The notes under the pieces: generated by a model
Database searches by the model: none
The model's input: the letters and a program-made list of their open reading frames with translations, nothing else
Told to the model about the DNA's origin: nothing
Made by a program: the position numbers and the translations under genes
Shown here: piece after piece, positions 43,087 through 46,960 of the stretch
Position numbering within the stretch: position 1 is the first letter of the stretch
Layout of the letters: each line of letters begins with the position of its first letter
Assembly: GCA_934692665.1 (NCBI GenBank)
Contig: CAKUUG010000012.1
Coordinates: 1-46,960, forward strand
Reading direction: 5' to 3'
Source of the DNA: an uncultured Candidatus Melainabacteria bacterium
GTDB taxonomy: Bacteria > Cyanobacteriota > Vampirovibrionia > Gastranaerophilales > Gastranaerophilaceae
Length of the DNA stretch: 46,960 bases

Positions 43087-43356
43087 ATGACAATCAATTT
43101 AAAAAACAAACAAGAAATTATCAAAAAATTTGGTAAAACCGAAAAAGATAGCGGAAACATCGAAGTACAAATCGCTATGCTTTCACAAAAAATTTCTGAA
43201 TTAACAGAACACTTAAAATCAAACAAAAAAGACTTCCAAGCAAAACGTGGTCTTTTGGTTATGGTTGGTAGAAGAAAAGGTATGCTTACTTATTTGAAAA
43301 ATGCTAACCTTGACAAATACCGTAGCTTGATTAAAGAATTAGGAATTCGTGGTTAA
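43087..43356 (+). CDS. rpsO: 30S ribosomal protein S15
   Basis: An 89-residue S15, the standard length. DSGNIEVQIAMLSQKISELTEHL and the C-terminal VGRRKGMLTYL match the rRNA-binding helices. It binds 16S rRNA helix 22 early in assembly. AAAAGGAAAG precedes the ATG. It is a single-gene unit ending in a strong terminator; pnp, its frequent partner, is not adjacent. Confidence 0.97.
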   Translation: MTINLKNKQEIIKKFGKTEKDSGNIEVQIAMLSQKISELTEHLKSNKKDFQAKRGLLVMVGRRKGMLTYLKNANLDKYRSLIKELGIRG

Positions 43357-43379
43357 TTCTAAAATAAATTGACAATCAA

Positions 43380-43420
43380 AAAAAATCTCGCAAGAGTTAT
43401 ACCTTGTGAGATTTTTTTTG
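43380..43420 (+). terminator. Terminator of rpsO
   Basis: ATCTCGCAAG and CTTGTGAGAT form a 10-bp stem with one G-U pair, followed by eight T. Confidence 0.9.
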
Positions 43421-43444
43421 TATTTTTTGTAAGAATTTAATTTA

Positions 43445-43485
43445 AAAAAAATAAAAACCGCCCAAAACAATCTTCAAGCGGTTTT
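43445..43485 (-). terminator. Terminator of the prepilin gene
   Basis: On the minus strand, AAAACCGC and GCGGTTTT enclose a 16-nt loop, and a T-rich tail follows. Confidence 0.75.
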
Positions 43486-43508
43486 CATTTAGAAATAATT
43501 TTTAATTA

Positions 43509-44237
43509 CTATTTCATATCAGACATCAAACGTCCTGAAACTGTAACTGATTTTGGTCCTGATGAAACACCATCGTTACCAACAAAGATATAATATCTAT
43601 CACCTTCTAGTTGGTTCATTTTAGCAGATGAACTTACACCGGCAGAAACTTGAGCTTCAACTTTGTTTGGACCTTTAGCGATACCATTAACATCGACTGC
43701 AACAACTAAGCAAGAATTTTTCAAAGCATCTAAAGCAGATGTTTGCTCCATAATTTTTGCTTTAGTATTACAACCAGTGCTGCCAACATTAGTATCACGC
43801 ATAACTTTGTATGCTAGACCATCTTCTGTGATAATCCAAGGAGATTCTGTGTCACCCATGGTAGAATTTTTTGCAGTTGCAGTTGTACTACCATAGGTTG
43901 TGTTTTGCCATTTAATGCTTGTAATAGTTGTATCACTAGTTAATAATTCAGTTGAAGCTAAAGTATCATCATAAAATTCTTTTACAGATAAATTAGCATT
44001 CAATGAAGCAAAGAAGTTCTTTGCACTAGTAACTGAATTTGAAGTAGGCAATTGACCTGCAATCTTCTCAACAGCTGCAATATTTGTTACAGCGTTAAAC
44101 GCTTTTTTATAAGCTGTTTTAAATTGAGCTTCGTTCACACCTTTCATTAATGACGGAACAGTCATTGTTGCAATTACGCCGATAACCATCAATACAATTA
44201 GAATTTCGGCTAATGTAAAACCTTTTTTTAATCTCAT
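43509..44237 (-). CDS. Type IV pilin/pseudopilin-like protein
   Basis: A 242-residue prepilin. MRLKKG is cut before FTLAEILIVLMVIGVIATM, with Gly at -1, Phe +1 and Glu +5 as prepilin peptidase requires. The C-terminal domain has two cysteines (GCNTK and NSCLVV, about residues 154 and 170) likely bridged. The N-terminus is the familiar type of the gut cyanobacterial relatives and of many Gram-negative pili. A consensus promoter and AAAGGAC precede it. No other pilus or secretion gene is nearby, so which machine uses it is unknown. Confidence 0.88.
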   Translation of the reverse strand: MRLKKGFTLAEILIVLMVIGVIATMTVPSLMKGVNEAQFKTAYKKAFNAVTNIAAVEKIAGQLPTSNSVTSAKNFFASLNANLSVKEFYDDTLASTELLTSDTTITSIKWQNTTYGSTTATAKNSTMGDTESPWIITEDGLAYKVMRDTNVGSTGCNTKAKIMEQTSALDALKNSCLVVAVDVNGIAKGPNKVEAQVSAGVSSSAKMNQLEGDRYYIFVGNDGVSSGPKSVTVSGRLMSDMK

Positions 44238-44279
44238 CGATAAATGTCCTTTATTAAACTAATTCTTAGTAACAAATCT

Positions 44280-44307
44280 ATTATAGTACATTTTTAAAGC
44301 ATGTCAA
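44280..44307 (-). promoter_or_regulatory. Consensus promoter TTGACA-16-TATAAT for the prepilin gene
   Basis: On the minus strand, TTGACA (44302-44307) and TATAAT (44280-44285) are both perfect and 16 nt apart. A leader of about 35 nt carries AAAGGAC. Confidence 0.85.
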
Positions 44308-44352
44308 ACAAAATAAGCCAACTTTACTACATATAATCTATTACAAATAAAA

Positions 44353-44380
44353 CAAAAAAGGGCCAAATTGACCCTCTTTT
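44353..44380 (-). terminator. Terminator of gap
   Basis: On the minus strand, AGGGTC-AATTT-GGCCCT with one G-U pair is followed by a run of T. Confidence 0.75.
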
Positions 44381-44401
44381 GCAAATTATAATTTTGGTAA
44401 A

Positions 44402-45406
44402 TTATAGTTTTGAAGCAACCATTAATGTAGTTTCTGCTAATCTAGTAGAATAACCCATTTCGTTATCATACCAAGAAATAATTTTAACCATGTTGTCGCC
44501 CATAACTTTTGTTAATAATGAATCAACAGTAGAAGATTGAGCAGTACCAATGTAGTCAGAAGATACAAGTGGTTCTTCAGAGTAGCATAATACGTGACCG
44601 TCAGCAGCTTCTTTAAGAGCAGCGTTAACTTCTTCAGCTGTAACTTTCTTTTCAGTTTCAAATACAACATCAACTAAAGATACATCGGGAGTAGGAACAC
44701 GCATAGCGAAACCATCCAATTTACCTTTTAATTCAGGAATAACTAGAGCAACTGCACGAGCAGCACCAGTTGTTGTTGGGCAAATGTTTAAAGCACCAGC
44801 ACGAGCTCTACGTGGGTCTTTGTGGCCGGCATCTAAGATTCTTTGGTCACCTGTATAAGAGTGAACTGTAGTCATTAAACCTTTAACGATACCGAATTTT
44901 TCTTTGATAACTTTTGCAACAGGAGCTAAGCAGTTAGTTGTGCAAGAAGCCATAGAAATTACGTTGTGTTTAGCTGGATCATATTCGTTGTCATTTACAC
45001 CTAAAACGATAGTTTTGTCTTCGTTTTTAGCAGGAGCAGAAATGATAACTTTTTTTGCACCAGCATCGATATGAGCATGAGCTTTTGTAGCATCTGTGTA
45101 GAAACCTGTTGATTCAACAACAACTTCAACACCCAATTTTGCCCATGGTAAGTTTGCAGGATCTTTTTCAGCAAACATTAAGATTTTTTTACCGTTAATA
45201 ACGATACCATCTTCAACAGCTTCTACTGTACCGTTGAATTTGCCCATTACTGAGTCATATTTGAAAACGTGAGCAGCATCAGCAGGTTTCAAACCTGGGT
45301 CATTGATAGCTACGTAATCGATTTTTTCGAAAATACCTTCTCTGATTGCGGCTCTAAGGGTATTTCTACCAATTCTGCCGAAACCGTTAATAGCAACTTT
45401 TGTCAT
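44402..45406 (-). CDS. gap: Glyceraldehyde-3-phosphate dehydrogenase (NAD-type, glycolytic)
   Basis: A 334-residue GAPDH of standard length. NGFGRIGR near residue 7 binds the cofactor; the catalytic Cys is in ASCTTNCLAP (about 152-161); the His and Arg of the phosphate sites follow in the C-domain. It oxidises glyceraldehyde 3-phosphate in glycolysis. GAAGGAGAA precedes the ATG. Codon use is more regular here than in neighbours, as expected for a highly expressed gene. It is a single-gene unit with its own promoter and terminator. Confidence 0.97.
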   Translation of the reverse strand: MTKVAINGFGRIGRNTLRAAIREGIFEKIDYVAINDPGLKPADAAHVFKYDSVMGKFNGTVEAVEDGIVINGKKILMFAEKDPANLPWAKLGVEVVVESTGFYTDATKAHAHIDAGAKKVIISAPAKNEDKTIVLGVNDNEYDPAKHNVISMASCTTNCLAPVAKVIKEKFGIVKGLMTTVHSYTGDQRILDAGHKDPRRARAGALNICPTTTGAARAVALVIPELKGKLDGFAMRVPTPDVSLVDVVFETEKKVTAEEVNAALKEAADGHVLCYSEEPLVSSDYIGTAQSSTVDSLLTKVMGDNMVKIISWYDNEMGYSTRLAETTLMVASKL

Positions 45407-45448
45407 TTAGTTTCTCCTTCTAATGTGTTTGCTAATACTACATCTTTT

Positions 45449-45476
45449 ATTATGATACAAAAAAAATGATGTGCAA
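45449..45476 (-). promoter_or_regulatory. Promoter of gap, TTGCAC-16-CATAAT
   Basis: On the minus strand, TTGCAC (45471-45476) and CATAAT (45449-45454) are 16 nt apart, giving a leader of about 35-40 nt that contains AGAAGGAG. Confidence 0.6.
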
Positions 45477-45537
45477 GAAAACAATAATTTTTTTTAAGAA
45501 AATGCTTCTTTTTCTTTTTGCATGATAATATTTTAAT

Positions 45538-46416
45538 ATGGTGAGGAAGTTAGTATCAGGTTTTTTGATAATATTGAGTTTAATTTCTGTATCTTTTGCA
45601 CAAGATGAAATAAAGCTCGAAAAAATTGATGAGTTTGATATCAAATACAAAGACGAGATAGAAACTCTAAAAGGCTCATTATTTGTTGATGATACGATGA
45701 AAGCCCAAAAACAAATAAACGAGCAACAAGAAGCCGATTTAAAAGATATAGAAAATTTGTGGAATGCAACAGTGAGCCAAAATCCAATGATTGGTTTTTG
45801 TTTGAAAAAACTTGCAGTACCAATGGAACAAAGAAGAATACATTCATCCTTAATGGCAAAAACAATGAGTGCCTTGATTTCAGGTGCTTCAATGCTGCCG
45901 AGTTTTGTTGGAATGAATTATGGAATCCAATCAGGAGCTTATGCGGCAGGAAGAATAGCAAACACTTTAATAAACAAAAAAAATAACGAAAAATTAGAAA
46001 ATCCGGCAATAACAGATACAGAAGCAATAGAGTTAGCTTCTTTGGTTGAAGATTTGCAAGACGAAATAATAGTCGACTACTACAAATATAAAGGTGCTTT
46101 GTTGAAGTTGAAAAAATGCAGAGAACAAATTCTTCTTGCAAACAAAAACTACTCTGATGCACTGGATAAAAACAATTCTCTCGATATAATAATAAATTCT
46201 GCCCTGTGGGAAGAAGAACAAATTGAAGAATTTAAAATCAAACAAGAAGTAAAAAAATATCAGCTGGCATTAATCAGATTGGCCGGAAAAGAAACTGTTC
46301 AAAATCTGAATGTAGCACAATTTGATTTAAATACACAAAATATCGACAAAAACGATTTAAATTATGAAAAAAGATATCTTAATGTTGAATTTGTAGAAAA
46401 TGGAGATAAAAAATGA
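45538..46416 (+). CDS. Secreted protein with long helical segment (TolC-like hairpin pattern), first of a tandem pair
   Basis: A 292-residue protein with a signal peptide (residues 1-21, VSFA-Q). The N-terminal third has the motif DLKDIENLWNAT. A small-residue hydrophobic stretch (about 100-145, LISGASMLPSFVGMNYGI) precedes a helical region of about 100 residues (VEDLQDEIIVDYYKYKGALLKLKKC to KYQLALIRLAGK), which resembles one hairpin of outer-membrane TolC-type proteins. Family not recognised. GATAAT ends 8 nt before the ATG, and no Shine-Dalgarno is seen. It overlaps the next start by 4 nt (ATGA), and the next gene is a relative. Confidence 0.6.
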   Translation: MVRKLVSGFLIILSLISVSFAQDEIKLEKIDEFDIKYKDEIETLKGSLFVDDTMKAQKQINEQQEADLKDIENLWNATVSQNPMIGFCLKKLAVPMEQRRIHSSLMAKTMSALISGASMLPSFVGMNYGIQSGAYAAGRIANTLINKKNNEKLENPAITDTEAIELASLVEDLQDEIIVDYYKYKGALLKLKKCREQILLANKNYSDALDKNNSLDIIINSALWEEEQIEEFKIKQEVKKYQLALIRLAGKETVQNLNVAQFDLNTQNIDKNDLNYEKRYLNVEFVENGDKK

Positions 46417-46960
46417 AAAAAGGATTTTTTATCTTGTTTGCATTATTAAATTTCTATTCATTCGCACTCACAATAGAAGATGTAAAATAACCTATGCCGA
46501 TTATGTGAAGGTTTTCAAATTCTGATAAAGTTGAAACTATAAGTAAAAAAGAACCTTTAGAACAAATATCAAAAAAAGAAATTGAAATTCAAGAACAAGA
46601 AATTGAAAAAAATGAAAATATCTTGTCGACTTTTGCTGATTTAAGTTTGAAAAAGATCGCCCAAGATGCAATATCAGAACTGAATATAGATGAAAACAAA
46701 ATCAATTCGGACTTAAATGTTTTGTGGAACGCAACAACCGAACGTTCAGAAACCATGAAATATACGATATACAAGCTATCCAACCCTGATGAAGATAAAC
46801 CCACAGATTCGGCAATCAAAAAAATACTGCGTCCGATTGCAAACATATCTTCCGTTGCAGGGGCGTCAGTTGCGGGTGATCCTTATATGGCAACAGGAGC
46901 GTTGATTGGTGGCGGATTAATAAATGCTTTTATGAAAGATGACAAAGAAGTAAACTACAA
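46413..46960 (+). pseudogene. Interrupted paralog of the preceding gene, cut by the right edge
   Basis: An ATG at 46413 overlaps the previous stop by 4 nt and has GGAG upstream. It begins a signal peptide (residues 1-18), then meets an in-frame TAA at 46488-46490 and TGA at 46506-46508. From 46509 the same frame stays open to the window end. Between the stops another frame reads sensibly (ITYADYVKVFKF, 46487-46522), as if one A were lost from the AAAA run at 46484-46487 and one base gained near 46523. Downstream residues NSDLNVLWNAT and GASVAGDPYMATGALIGGG match the neighbour. It may be a decaying gene or contain two sequencing errors. Confidence 0.6.

Noticed and set aside
1..46960. Mobile elements, prophage or defence systems
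   Set aside because: No transposase, integrase, inverted terminal repeat, toxin-antitoxin or restriction gene was seen; gene order and composition are uniform.

Overview
The window is strongly A+T-rich, gene-dense DNA from a diderm bacterium. Envelope functions dominate: an LptB ATPase, two LptF/LptG-type permeases, a TonB-ExbB-ExbD set, an AsmA/TamB-like bridge protein beside an MsbA-type exporter, RseP, and type IV pilin-like proteins. A reverse-type rubrerythrin and a NIF-type iron-sulphur system (NifU/NifS) suggest anaerobic or microaerobic life. The prepilin style (FTLAEILIVL N-terminus) and the general gene content fit non-photosynthetic Cyanobacteriota (Vampirovibrionia/Gastranaerophilales, formerly Melainabacteria). 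That placement is an inference from recall, not from a search. I see no insertion sequence, phage, CRISPR array or integrase; this is a chromosomal backbone.

Layout. 1-799: 5' part of a membrane glycosyltransferase (-), running off the left edge. 0.9-1.4 kb: a zinc-ribbon protein. 4.6-1.45 kb (-): lptB, an LptF/G permease, a NAGPA-domain secreted protein and a pilin-like protein in one tight operon. 4.8-7.4 kb: a Gln/Pro-rich coiled-coil protein and rseP. 7.4-9.15 kb: an RpoD-family sigma factor divergent from a NarL-type response regulator. 9.3-14.7 kb: grpE, dnaJ, a beta-propeller-like secreted protein, an O-methyltransferase and a phosphohexomutase. 14.7-15.9 kb: a periplasmic repeat protein and a small acidic/basic protein. 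16-18.7 kb: gltD divergent from a HAD phosphatase-ispF pair. 18.7-23.4 kb (-): a small unknown, two exbD copies, exbB, tonB and two secreted proteins. 23.5-29.7 kb: the AsmA/TamB-like giant and an MsbA-type ABC exporter. 29.8 kb: tRNA-Val. 30.1-30.8 kb: two small unknowns. 30.9-32.9 kb: nifU-nifS. 37.6-32.9 kb (-): dicarboxylate symporter, rlmH, pyrimidine nucleoside phosphorylase, ilvA and ridA. 37.7-38.9 kb: a tiny zinc protein and a helical-repeat protein. 40.8-38.9 kb (-): tyrA and a second LptF/G permease. 40.9-43.4 kb: an aconitase/LeuD-like small subunit, an NAD-type isocitrate dehydrogenase, reverse rubrerythrin and rpsO. 45.4-43.5 kb (-): gap and a prepilin. 45.5-46.96 kb: two tandem paralogous secreted proteins, the second interrupted and cut by the right edge.

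Genes that appear to work together: lptB with the permease(s) for lipid export to the outer membrane; the AsmA-like protein with the MsbA-like exporter for lipid movement; TonB with ExbB and ExbD for energised outer-membrane work; the aconitase-type subunit with isocitrate dehydrogenase (and gltD elsewhere in the window) for 2-oxoglutarate and glutamate supply; IlvA with RidA for threonine deamination and clean-up of its reactive imine product.

The strongest non-obvious signals are: (1) at least nine transcription-unit starts in which a -10 hexamer ends 6-8 nt before the start codon with no Shine-Dalgarno, so mRNAs are probably leaderless, while operon-internal genes keep clear GGAG/GAGG sites; (2) a 77-nt perfect repeat shared by the two adjacent exbD genes; (3) a near-perfect inverted repeat forming the whole divergent gltD/HAD promoter; (4) hairpins and overlapping stop codons at convergent gene ends; (5) an interrupted tandem paralog at the right edge; (6) a six-unit LExxIFG repeat protein; (7) a structured intergenic element downstream of tRNA-Val. 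No single wholly new system is proven.
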